64,000 nt of DNA from Micromonospora sp. C28SCA-DRY-2 (GTDB lineage Bacteria; Actinomycetota; Actinomycetes; Mycobacteriales; Micromonosporaceae), in the NCBI RefSeq assembly GCF_030519475.1, contig NZ_JAUMKD010000002.1, positions 186,001 through 250,000 of the forward strand, read 5' to 3'. The notes below the pieces were generated by a model. The model was not told where the DNA came from. It saw only the letters and a program-made list of their open reading frames with translations, and did not search any database. Below, one piece after another: positions 25,648-33,617 of the stretch. How positions within the stretch are numbered: the stretch's first letter is position 1; every line of letters starts with the position of its first letter. The position numbers and the translations under genes were made by a program.

Positions 25648-26630
25648 TCGAAGGCCGCGGCCGGGGCGTCGAAGGCGAGCCGGCGGACGAACTGGAGCGC
25701 CTCCGGGGCGCCGACCAGGCGGTCCATGCCGGCGTCCTCCCACTCGATGGAGATCGGGCCGTCGTAGCCGATCGCGTTCAACGCCCGGAAGCAGTCCTCC
25801 CAGGGCACGTCGCCGTGGCCGGTGGAGACGAAGTCCCAGCCGCGGCGCAGGTCGGCCCAGGGCAGGTGCGAGGAGAGCCGGCCGCGCCGGCCGTCACCGG
25901 TGCGCACCTTGGCGTCCTTGCAGTCGACGTGGTAGATCCGGTCGGCGAAGTCGAAGATGAAGTTGACCGGGTCGAGTTCCTGCCAGACGAAGTGCGACGG
26001 GTCCCAGTTCAGCCCGAACGCGGGCCGGTGGCCGATCGCCTCCAGCGCGCGCTTCGTCGTCCAGTAGTCGTACGCGATCTCGCTGGGGTGCACCTCGTGG
26101 GCGAACCGCACCCCGACGGAGTCGAAGACGTCGAGGATCGGGTTCCACCGGTCGGCGAAGTCCTGGTAGCCGCGCTCGATCATCGACGGCGGCACCGGCG
26201 GGAACATCGCCAGGGTGTGCCAGATCGACGACCCGGTGAAGCCGACGACGGTCTTCACGCCGAGCTTCGCCGCCGCCCGCGCGGTGTCCTTGATCTCCTC
26301 GGCGGCCCGCTGGCGTACGCCCTCCGGCTCCCCGTCGCCCCAGATCCGGGCCGGCAGGATGTCCTGGTGCCGCTCGTCGATCGGGTGGTCGCAGACGGCC
26401 TGGCCGACCAGGTGGTTGGAGATCGCGTAGACCTTCAGGTTGTGCTTGGCGAGGGTCTCCCGCTTGCGGTCGACGTACGAGTCGTCGGCCAGCGCCTTGT
26501 CGACCTCGAAGTGGTCGCCCCAGCAGGCGATCTCCAGCCCGTCGTAGCCCCACTCGGAGGCGAGCCGGCAGACCTCGTCGAACGGAAGGTCGGCCCACTG
26601 GCCGGTGAAGAGCGTGATGGGTCGCGCCAT
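25623..26630 (-). CDS. sugar phosphate isomerase/epimerase-family TIM barrel
   Basis: 335 residues from ATG 26630 ([20 protein letters not shown]), with AGAAGGA 4-5 nt upstream. It has no signal peptide, so it is cytosolic. The xylose-isomerase-like barrel has its metal-ligand strands at [39 protein letters not shown] and [14 protein letters not shown]. Relatives epimerise or isomerise free sugars, keto-sugars or inosoles. Its place between secreted oxidising proteins suggests that it handles an imported oxidised sugar. The exact reaction is not readable. Confidence 0.88.
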   Translation of the reverse strand: MARPITLFTGQWADLPFDEVCRLASEWGYDGLEIACWGDHFEVDKALADDSYVDRKRETLAKHNLKVYAISNHLVGQAVCDHPIDERHQDILPARIWGDGEPEGVRQRAAEEIKDTARAAAKLGVKTVVGFTGSSIWHTLAMFPPVPPSMIERGYQDFADRWNPILDVFDSVGVRFAHEVHPSEIAYDYWTTKRALEAIGHRPAFGLNWDPSHFVWQELDPVNFIFDFADRIYHVDCKDAKVRTGDGRRGRLSSHLPWADLRRGWDFVSTGHGDVPWEDCFRALNAIGYDGPISIEWEDAGMDRLVGAPEALQFVRRLAFDAPAAAFDAAFSSKD

Positions 26631-27013
26631 TGTCCTTCTCCCCTGTCGTGATGGGGATTCCGTACCTGCGGACCGGGGCGAGGGTGACCGGTGGTGCCCG
26701 GCGAGCGCGGCGATGCCGACGGGTACGCGAAGCACCTGGACCCGCCGGGTTGCGCCTCCCGCCGGGTCGCCGGCCACCTCCACGATCGCCGCCCCCACTC
26801 TATGGCCGCCGCCACCGCCACGGAAGGCCCCACCGTGAGCGGCCGGCAGCGGGCGGAGGCGACGGGCAGCGGCTCGTGGTAGGCCGCGGACGGAGACGGC
26901 CGGGGGCCGGGGCCGGGGCCGGGGCCGGGGCCGGGGCGAGTTCCCTACGGTCCTTCGGGGCGGGGCGCACCTGATGCCGGCGTGTCGTGATCCGAGTGGG
27001 GAGATCCGGCCGG
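26631..27013. other. non-coding stretch with GGGGCC tandem repeat
   Basis: No gene is supported between the TIM-barrel start and the hairpin at 27014. At about 26902-26936 there are five to six tandem copies of GGGGCC, a candidate G-quadruplex on the plus strand and a likely slippage site. Promoter elements for the 26630 gene must lie here but none is clear. Confidence 0.6.
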
Positions 27014-27057
27014 GCCTGATGACTCAGAGGCATATTCATACCTCTGAGTCATCAGGC
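27014..27057. terminator. perfect 17-bp inverted repeat with AT-rich loop
   Basis: Arms 27014-27030 and 27041-27057 are exactly complementary; the loop is CATATTCATA. It lies 80 bp beyond the stop of the ThuA-DUF1080 gene in that gene's direction, so a terminator is likely. Its symmetry around TGACTCA and low GC compared with the surroundings also fit a protein-binding site for the 26630 gene. Confidence 0.55.
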
Positions 27058-27137
27058 TCCATGGGATGTGCGACGGGCGACGCCGCCGACGGCACGGCCA
27101 CCGCGCCCCTCACGACAAGGTCAGGGCAGGGCAAGGG

Positions 27138-27518
27138 TCAGGGCAGGGTCCACTTCTGGTTCGCCGCGGCGGTGCAGGTCCACAGGTGCACGGCGGTGCC
27201 GTCGGCGGAGTTGTTGCCGGAGACGTCCAGGCACTTGCCCGACTGCGGGTTGCGCACCGTCCCGTCCGCCTGCGCCGACCAGTTCTGCGCGCCGGTGCCG
27301 TTGCAGGTCCACAACTGGATCTTCGTACCGTCCGCCGAACCGCCACCGGAGACGTCCAGGCACTTGCCCAACGCCCGGATCGTCGAGTTCGGCGTCACCG
27401 TCCACGTCTGCGCGGCGCTGCCGTTGCAGGTGTAGAGCTGGATCTGCGTACCGTCGGCGGTGCCGGAGTTGCGCACGTCCAGGCACTTGCCGGCCAGGCC
27501 CCGGATCGGCCCGGTGCC
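27138..27518 (-). repeat. 381-bp repeat, ricin-domain coding copy 1
   Basis: Matches 29323-29703 with only a handful of substitutions, which is far closer than the rest of the two proteins. Both copies are in the same orientation and 2.2 kb apart, so they can recombine or exchange by gene conversion. Confidence 0.85.
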
Positions 27519-29246
27519 GGTGCCGCCGCCACTGCCTCGCACCAGGGTGAAGTCGTCCACGTCGAAGAGCCCCGAGCCCGAGCCGGTGAAGGTCAGGTAG
27601 AGGTTCTGGGTGCCGGACGGGACGCCGGCGAGGTTCGTGGTGACGTCGGCGAAGGTGGTCCAGCTGCCGGTGTTCGGCACCGCGACCGAGCCGAGCACGG
27701 TGCCGGTGGTCGAGCCGGTGCGGACCTGGATGGTGCCGCCCGGCCCGCCGGAGACGACCCGCGCCCTGAACGAGGTCACCCCGGTCAGGTCGAGACCGTT
27801 GTACGCCGCCCAGTCACCCGGGTCGATGTAGCCGAGCGTCTGACCGCCGTTCGCCCCGGCCTTGCTGAACGGGGTGACCCCGCTGGCCGAGCTGAACGCC
27901 TCCGCCTGGACGGTGCCGGTGGGCGGCGGGGTGGTGCCCAGTTCCTTGATCCGGATGTTGCGGAACGAGGCGTCGTCGCCGGTGCCGTGGTTCTGGATGC
28001 CGATGTGGCCGGCGAGCGAGCGGGCCGGGTCGGTGTTGGTGAAGTCGTTGATCTTCACCCCGTTCAGGAAGACCTGGAGCCGCTCACCCTCGACCAGCAG
28101 CTCGTAGGTGTTCCACTCCCCCGGCGGGTTCAGCGCCGCGTCCCGGGCGGCGATGTCGGCGGACTTGAAGGTGTAGACCGCGCCGGTGGTCCGGTCGACC
28201 GCGTCGGTGGCGTCGATCTGGATCTCGTAGCCGTTGTTCACCGCCGACCACGGGTCGCTCGACGGCGGGAAGCCGATGAAGACGCCGGAGTTGTCGTCTC
28301 CCGCGAGCCGCCAGTCCAGCTTGAGCGAGTAGTTGCTGAACTGCTTCGCGCTGTACCAGTACAGGCCCATCCCGCCGACCGAGGTGAGGGTGGCGTCGGC
28401 GTTGCTGAAGCTGCCCGGTCCGGCCTGGGACCAGCCGGTGGTGGAGCCGTTGTAGAGGGTGGTGTAGCCGGTCTCCGGCCGGCAGTCGGCCTTGGCCCGG
28501 CCGGCCGCGTAGCGGATGCCGCCGAGCAGGTGGGCGCGGAACGCCGGCTCGGCGTACGACGCCTGGGTGTGCCCACCGCCGGTGTAGAAGGCCCGGCCGC
28601 CGCTGTAGGTCTTGCACCACGAGTGCGGGTGGTCGGCACCCATCGAGCCGCCCGAGTACGACGACTCGTCGAGGGTGGCCAGCACCCGGGCCGTGGACCG
28701 GGCGTTGGTCTGGTAGTTGTACCACTCGTCGGTGCGGGTCCAGGTCTGCGGCAGGTGCGCGGTGGCCGCGTGCGCCCGGTTCTCCACCTTGACGTTGGCC
28801 TGCTGGATGTGCGGGTGCGAGGCGAAGTACGCCCCGACCAGGTTGCCGTAGAACGACCAGCCGTACTCGGTGTCGGCGGCGGCGTGCACCCCGACGTACC
28901 CGCCGCCGGAGCCGATGTACGACTCGAAGGCGCTCTGCTGACTGGCGTTGAGCACGTCGCCGGTGGTGTTGAGGAAGACCACCGCCTCGAACCGGGCGAG
29001 GTTGGCGGTGGTGAACTGGGCGGCGTCCTCGGTGGCGGTGACGGTGAAGTTGTTCGCCGCCCCGAGGTCACGGATGGCCTGGGTGCCGACCGTGATGGAG
29101 TCGTGCCGGAACCCGGCGGTCTTGGAGAAGACCAGCACGTCGTACGGGGCGTCGGCGGCGCTGGCCGGGGTGGCCGGGGTGGTGCAGGCGAGGGTGGCGA
29201 GGACGGCGGTGGCCGCGCCGAGGACGGGTCGGAGGAGTCTGCGCAT
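27138..29246 (-). CDS. secreted ThuA - DUF1080 - carbohydrate-binding - ricin-domain protein
   Basis: 702 residues from ATG 29246 with GGGAGAG upstream and a signal peptide (LLRPVLGAATAVLATLACTT). Residues 35-255 are a ThuA domain (YDVLVFSKTAGFRHDSITVG, GGGYVGVHAAADTEYGW). Residues 260-440 are DUF1080, the 3-keto-disaccharide hydrolase domain (FSNYSLKLDWRLAGDDNSGV, NGYEIQIDATDAVDR, HIGIQNHGTGDDASFRNIRI). Then a CBM6-like sandwich (about 455-570) and a ricin B trefoil with three repeats (GKCLDVSGGGSADGTKIQLW). ThuA and DUF1080 together point to oxidised glycoside cleavage outside the cell, with the two lectin parts anchoring it to polysaccharide. The last 380 bp are nearly identical to the neighbouring gene. 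Confidence 0.9.
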   Translation of the reverse strand: MRRLLRPVLGAATAVLATLACTTPATPASAADAPYDVLVFSKTAGFRHDSITVGTQAIRDLGAANNFTVTATEDAAQFTTANLARFEAVVFLNTTGDVLNASQQSAFESYIGSGGGYVGVHAAADTEYGWSFYGNLVGAYFASHPHIQQANVKVENRAHAATAHLPQTWTRTDEWYNYQTNARSTARVLATLDESSYSGGSMGADHPHSWCKTYSGGRAFYTGGGHTQASYAEPAFRAHLLGGIRYAAGRAKADCRPETGYTTLYNGSTTGWSQAGPGSFSNADATLTSVGGMGLYWYSAKQFSNYSLKLDWRLAGDDNSGVFIGFPPSSDPWSAVNNGYEIQIDATDAVDRTTGAVYTFKSADIAARDAALNPPGEWNTYELLVEGERLQVFLNGVKINDFTNTDPARSLAGHIGIQNHGTGDDASFRNIRIKELGTTPPPTGTVQAEAFSSASGVTPFSKAGANGGQTLGYIDPGDWAAYNGLDLTGVTSFRARVVSGGPGGTIQVRTGSTTGTVLGSVAVPNTGSWTTFADVTTNLAGVPSGTQNLYLTFTGSGSGLFDVDDFTLVRGSGGGTGTGPIRGLAGKCLDVRNSGTADGTQIQLYTCNGSAAQTWTVTPNSTIRALGKCLDVSGGGSADGTKIQLWTCNGTGAQNWSAQADGTVRNPQSGKCLDVSGNNSADGTAVHLWTCTAAANQKWTLP

Positions 29247-29322
29247 GTCGCTCTCCCAATTCCGGTCAGGAGGGGCCACCAGTGCCGACGGTACGCCGTG
29301 ACCGGCGGCCCCTCCGGTCAAC

Positions 29323-29703
29323 TCAGGGCAGGGTCCACTTCTGGTTCGCCGCGGCGGTGCAGGTCCACAGGTGCACGGCGGTGCCGTCGGCGGAGTTGTT
29401 GCCGGAGACGTCCAGGCACTTGCCCGACTGCGGGTTGCGCACCGTCCCGTCCGCCTGCGCCGACCAGTTCTGCGCACCGGTGCCGTTGCAGGTCCACAAC
29501 TGGATCTTCGTACCGTCCGCGGAACCACCACCGGAGACGTCCAGGCACTTGCCCAACGCCCGGATCGTCGAGTTCGGCGTCACCGTCCACGTCTGCGCGG
29601 CGCTGCCGTTGCAGGTGTAGAGCTGGATCTGCGTACCGTCGGCGGTGCCCGCGTTGCGCACGTCCAGGCACTTGCCGGCGAGCCCCCGGATCGGCCCGGT
29701 GCC
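29323..29703 (-). repeat. 381-bp repeat, ricin-domain coding copy 2
   Basis: The counterpart of 27138-27518. It covers the whole ricin trefoil from GPIRGLAGKCLDVRN to the C-terminal ANQKWTLP. Confidence 0.85.
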
Positions 29704-32193
29704 GCCGCTGGCGGTGCCGGTGTTCAGGGTGAAGGCGTCCACGTCGTAGAGCGCCCCGGTGCCGGAGCCGGCGAAGGTCAGGTAGAGCGTGGTGGTGCCG
29801 GCCGGTGCGCCGGCCACCGTCCCGGTCACCGTGGTGAAGGCGTCCCAGGCCCCGGTCACCGGCACCGTCGCCGAACCGAGCACCGTGCCGGTGGCCGAGC
29901 CGGCCCGGATCTGCACAGTGCCGCCCGCGCCGGCCGAGGAGACCCGGGCGGTGAACGAGGTGACGTTGCCGAGCTGGTACGGCTGGAACGCGATCCAGTC
30001 GCCGTTGTGGATGTCACCGACGGTCTTGCCGCCCTCGGCGGTGGCCTTGTCGAAGGTGTTGATCCCCGACGAGGTCTTGAAGTGCTCGGCCTGCCGGTGC
30101 CGGGGCTGGAGGGTGTGCTGGGTGTGCGTGGTCAGCCCGCCGGCGTCGGTGTACTCGGCGTCGAAGATGGCGAAGATGTTCGCCGCCTCGTCGTGCTCCC
30201 CGTCGACCGGGATGGTGATCGCCCCGGAGCAGCCGTTCTGCGAGGTGATCTGGTGCCCGTGCTGGTCGTGGCCGAGCACGTAGGTCATCTTGACCTTGGT
30301 GCAGTCGATCGTGCCGTCCTCCGGGTCGGTGACGGTGATGCTGAACGGCACCGTGTCGCCGTAGGAGAAGAGCCGGCCGTTGCCGGGGTTGTTGATGGTC
30401 ACCGTCGGCGCGGTGTTGCCGACGGTGATGACCACGCTGGCGCTGCCGGTGGCGCCCTGCGGGTCGCGCACGGTCAGCGTGGCCGTGTACGTCCCGTTGG
30501 CGGTGTACGTCTTCGTCGGGTTGGCCGCCGTGGAGCTGGTGCCGTCGCCGAAGTTCCAGGCGTACGTCAGCGCCCCGCCCTCCGGGTCGGACGAGCCGGC
30601 CGAGGAGAAGGTGACGGCCAGCGGGGCGGCGCCGGAGGTGCGGTTGGCGCTCGCCGCCGCGGTCGGCGCCCGGTTGCCGCCGCCGATGTGGTCGAACCGG
30701 TAGAGCGCGGAGTTGGCGTCGCCGTTGAAGTAGCCGGTGCCGTAGTCGAGCACGTAGTACGCCCCGTCCGGGCCGAAGGCCGAGTCCATCACCTGCTTGC
30801 CCGTCCACGGGAAGCTGTCGATGGTGCCGGGCGAGCCGTCGGCGTTGACGTGGATCGGCTTGATCCAGCCCCGGCCGAACTCGGTGGCGAAGAACTGCCC
30901 GTCGAAGGACTGCGGGAACTTGGTGGTCGAGGTCGACGCGGCGTCGTACCGGTAGACCGGCCCGCCCATCGGCGACTCGGAGCCGCCGCCGAACTCGGGC
31001 GGCGTGCCGGCGTCGCCGCCGTACCGGATCCAGGACGGCTTGGCCGCCGGCAGGGTGGGCAGCCCGGTGTTGCGGAACGAGTTGTTGGTCGGCCCACCGG
31101 CGCAGTTGAACTTCGGCCCGGTGGCGTTGGTGGCGAAGTTCCACTCGTTGTACGTCTCGCTACTGGTGTTCGTCCCGGTGCAGTACGGCCAGCCGTAGTT
31201 GCCCGGGCCGGTGACCCGGTTGAACTCGACCTGGCCGGCGGGGCCGCGGGTGGTGCTGGTGGAGCCGGCGTCCGGGCCGTAGTCGCCGACGTAGACGATG
31301 CCGGTGGCCCGGTCCACGCTCATCCGGAACGGGTTGCGGAAGCCCATCGCGTAGATCTCCGGCCGGGTCCGCGCGTCGGAGTCGACGAACATGTTGCCGG
31401 CCGGGATCGAGTACGTCCCGTTCGCGTTCACCTTGATCCGCAGGATCTTCCCGCGCAGGTCGTTGGTGTTGGCCGCGCTGCGCTGCGCGTCGTAGCCGGG
31501 GTTGCGGTTGGTGCGCTCGTCGATCGGCGCGTACCCGGCGGAGTCGAACGGGTTGGTGTCGTCGCCGGTGGACAGGTAGAGGTTGCCCGCGGCGTCGAAG
31601 TCGATGTCCCCGCCGACGTGGCAGCAGAGCCCCCGGTCGGCCGGCACGTCCAGCACGTCGACCCGGCTGGCCTGGTTGAGCGTGAAGTCGGCGTTGAGGG
31701 TGAACCGGGACAGCCGGTTCACACCCTGCCAGGCGGAGAAGTCGCTGCCGGTGGCCGGCGCGTCCCCGGCGGGGGTGGACAGCGGCGGCGCGTAGTAGAG
31801 GAAGACGTGCCGGTTGCTGGCGAAGTTCGGGTCGACCCCGACGCCCTGCAGGCCCTCCTCGTCGTGGGTGTAGACCGGGATCGTGCCGATCACCGTGGTG
31901 GTGCCGGCCGCGTCGGTGCGGCGCAGCGTGCCGTTGCGGGCGGTGTGCAGCACCGAGCGGTCGGGCAGCACGGCCAGCGACATCGGTTCGCCCATCTCGG
32001 CCACGCCGCGGGCGAGTTCGACCTGCTGGAAGTCGGTGGCGGTGATCGGGTGGGCCTGGGCCGGCGCGGGGCCGCCGAGCGCGGCCGGGCCGGCGCCGAG
32101 GGAGACCGTGCCGGCCGCGGCGACCAGGAGCAGTGCCGAGCCGGCGGAGAACCATCGTCGGGGTCGGTGGGTGGAACCGTCCGTGGTGGACAT
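29323..32193 (-). CDS. secreted glucose/sorbosone dehydrogenase - PKD - CBM - ricin protein
   Basis: 956 residues from ATG 32193 with a signal peptide (WFSAGSALLLVAAAGTVSLG). Residues 45-460 are the dehydrogenase propeller (PMSLAVLPDRSVLHTARNGT, IPVYTHDEEGLQGVGVDPNF, RPEIYAMGFRNPFRMSVDRA, DSAFGPDGAYYVLDYGTGYF). Then PKD (about 475-560, AAPLAVTFSSAGSSDPEGGA), an Ig-like stretch, a CBM6-like domain (about 690-820) and a C-terminal ricin trefoil. Its dehydrogenase part resembles that of the 20974 protein but lacks ThuA. A PQQ-dependent oxidation of extracellular sugar is expected from the family. It ends 76 bp before the ThuA-DUF1080 gene starts, so the two are probably co-transcribed. Confidence 0.9.
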   Translation of the reverse strand: MSTTDGSTHRPRRWFSAGSALLLVAAAGTVSLGAGPAALGGPAPAQAHPITATDFQQVELARGVAEMGEPMSLAVLPDRSVLHTARNGTLRRTDAAGTTTVIGTIPVYTHDEEGLQGVGVDPNFASNRHVFLYYAPPLSTPAGDAPATGSDFSAWQGVNRLSRFTLNADFTLNQASRVDVLDVPADRGLCCHVGGDIDFDAAGNLYLSTGDDTNPFDSAGYAPIDERTNRNPGYDAQRSAANTNDLRGKILRIKVNANGTYSIPAGNMFVDSDARTRPEIYAMGFRNPFRMSVDRATGIVYVGDYGPDAGSTSTTRGPAGQVEFNRVTGPGNYGWPYCTGTNTSSETYNEWNFATNATGPKFNCAGGPTNNSFRNTGLPTLPAAKPSWIRYGGDAGTPPEFGGGSESPMGGPVYRYDAASTSTTKFPQSFDGQFFATEFGRGWIKPIHVNADGSPGTIDSFPWTGKQVMDSAFGPDGAYYVLDYGTGYFNGDANSALYRFDHIGGGNRAPTAAASANRTSGAAPLAVTFSSAGSSDPEGGALTYAWNFGDGTSSTAANPTKTYTANGTYTATLTVRDPQGATGSASVVITVGNTAPTVTINNPGNGRLFSYGDTVPFSITVTDPEDGTIDCTKVKMTYVLGHDQHGHQITSQNGCSGAITIPVDGEHDEAANIFAIFDAEYTDAGGLTTHTQHTLQPRHRQAEHFKTSSGINTFDKATAEGGKTVGDIHNGDWIAFQPYQLGNVTSFTARVSSAGAGGTVQIRAGSATGTVLGSATVPVTGAWDAFTTVTGTVAGAPAGTTTLYLTFAGSGTGALYDVDAFTLNTGTASGGTGPIRGLAGKCLDVRNAGTADGTQIQLYTCNGSAAQTWTVTPNSTIRALGKCLDVSGGGSADGTKIQLWTCNGTGAQNWSAQADGTVRNPQSGKCLDVSGNNSADGTAVHLWTCTAAANQKWTLP

Positions 32194-32549
32194 CGTTGAG
32201 CTGTCCCTTCCTGACGAGTGACTGCCAGGGCGGGCGCGCGCCGTCGCGCCGGATGCCGTAGCGGGGGGATGCGGCGGCCCGCCGGGGTGCCGCCCCGGCC
32301 GGCCGTGACCACCGGTCGGTGGAGCCACGTCTCGGAGGTCACCAGTCGATGGGTTACCGCGCCGCCGGTTCACCTCGACGAAACAGTGTCGTGTTGGGCA
32401 CGACATTAAGTTGCCGACGTCGATGTGTCCATACCTTCTGCGGATCCAGAATGGACTTTTGTCGATCTGGGCGAAAGTCGGCGTCTCGGGCCCTGCGCTC
32501 GCCGGGGTGGCCGGCCGCGGAACCCGGCCCGAGCCGTCGCCGCCGCGGC
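32194..32549. other. non-coding control region upstream of the dehydrogenase gene
   Basis: 356 bp without a supported gene between the dehydrogenase start and the polyprenyl synthase stop. It is locally less GC-rich around 32380-32465. Besides the dyad at 32454-32479, CGACGAAACAGTGTCGTG near 32377-32394 holds CGACGAAAC and short GTGTCG symmetry. A -10 was not identified with confidence. Confidence 0.5.
32454..32479. promoter_or_regulatory. possible ROK-type operator (GACTTT ... AAAGTC)
   Basis: Arms GACTTT (32454-32459) and AAAGTC (32474-32479). Aligned over 26 positions with the site before the ROK gene, about 17 agree, including the run ACTTTTGTC. It lies 260 bp upstream of the dehydrogenase start. 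A common regulator is inferred, not shown. Confidence 0.4.
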
Positions 32550-33617
32550 TCAGAGCCGGCGGTCGACCACCTGGCCGGCCAGGCCGATCAGCGCCGCCCG
32601 GGTCTCCTCGCCCAGCGGCGCGTGCGCCAGCGCGGTCAGCGCGGCCTCGGCGCGGACCCGGATCATCTGCTCGATCCGCTCCCGGGCGCCGGTGCGCTCG
32701 ATGATGTCGCGCAGCTCGGCCGCGCCGTCGGCGTCCAGTGCCGGGTTACCGAACAGCTCCCGCAGCCGCGCCGTCTGCGCCCGGTCGGCGGCGCTGCGGG
32801 CCAGCGCCATCATCACCGTGGGCTTGCCCTCGCGCAGGTCGTCCAGGACCGACTTGCCGGTCACCGCCGGGTCGCCGAAGACCCCGAGCACGTCGTCGCG
32901 GAGCTGGAACGCGTCGCCGAGCGGGTCGCCGAACTCGGCCAGCGCGGCGAGCAGGTCCGGCCCGCCCCCGGCCAGCGCCGCGCCGATCTGCAACGGCCGG
33001 GTGACCGTGTAGCGGGCCGCCTTCATCCGGATCACGGTCAGCGCGCTGGCCACCGAACCGTCGCCGACCCCGGAGACCAGGTCGAGGTACTCGCCGGCGA
33101 TCACCTCGGTGCGCATCAGCGCGAAGACCGCGTACCCCCGGTGCACCTGCTCGGTGCTCAGCCCGCACTCGTGGAACATCTGGTCGGACCAGGCCGCGCA
33201 GAGGTCGCCGCAGAGCAGCGCCGTGTTGCGCCCGTACGCCTCCGGGTCGCCGCGCCAGGCCGAGCGGGCGTGCAGGTCGGCGAAGAGCCGGTGCACCGAC
33301 GGCTCGCCCCGGCGCCGGTCGCTGCCGTCGAGGATGTCGTCGTGGATCAGCGCGAAGGCGTGGAACAGCTCCAGCGCGGCGGCCGCTACCACGATCGGGG
33401 TGCCGTCCGCGCCCCCGGCGCCGCGCCAGCCCCAGTAGCAGAAGAGCGGGCGCAGCCGTTTCCCGCCGGCCAGCACGAAGCGGTGCAGCGCGGTGAAGAC
33501 ACCCCGGGGCGCGCCGTCCGGCCACTCCGGGCCCTGCCGGTCGAGGAACGCGGCCAGCTCGGCGTCGAACCGGGCCCGCAGCCCGCTCGCGTCGGTCGGC
33601 GCCACGGTCACCGTCAC
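32550..33617 (-). CDS. polyprenyl diphosphate synthase
   Basis: 355 residues, GTG start within a GTGA overlap with the gene upstream. It has all the trans-isoprenyl synthase marks: GGKRLRP at residue 52, the first aspartate-rich motif HDDILDGSDRRRG, the second DAFQLRDDVLGVFGD, and the KSVLDDLREGKPTVMM lysine region. It condenses IPP with allylic diphosphates; product length cannot be fixed but C20 is usual for this type. It ends the ebo-like operon, which also contains a UbiA prenyltransferase, so it probably supplies the prenyl donor. Confidence 0.93.
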   Translation of the reverse strand: MTVTVAPTDASGLRARFDAELAAFLDRQGPEWPDGAPRGVFTALHRFVLAGGKRLRPLFCYWGWRGAGGADGTPIVVAAAALELFHAFALIHDDILDGSDRRRGEPSVHRLFADLHARSAWRGDPEAYGRNTALLCGDLCAAWSDQMFHECGLSTEQVHRGYAVFALMRTEVIAGEYLDLVSGVGDGSVASALTVIRMKAARYTVTRPLQIGAALAGGGPDLLAALAEFGDPLGDAFQLRDDVLGVFGDPAVTGKSVLDDLREGKPTVMMALARSAADRAQTARLRELFGNPALDADGAAELRDIIERTGARERIEQMIRVRAEAALTALAHAPLGEETRAALIGLAGQVVDRRL

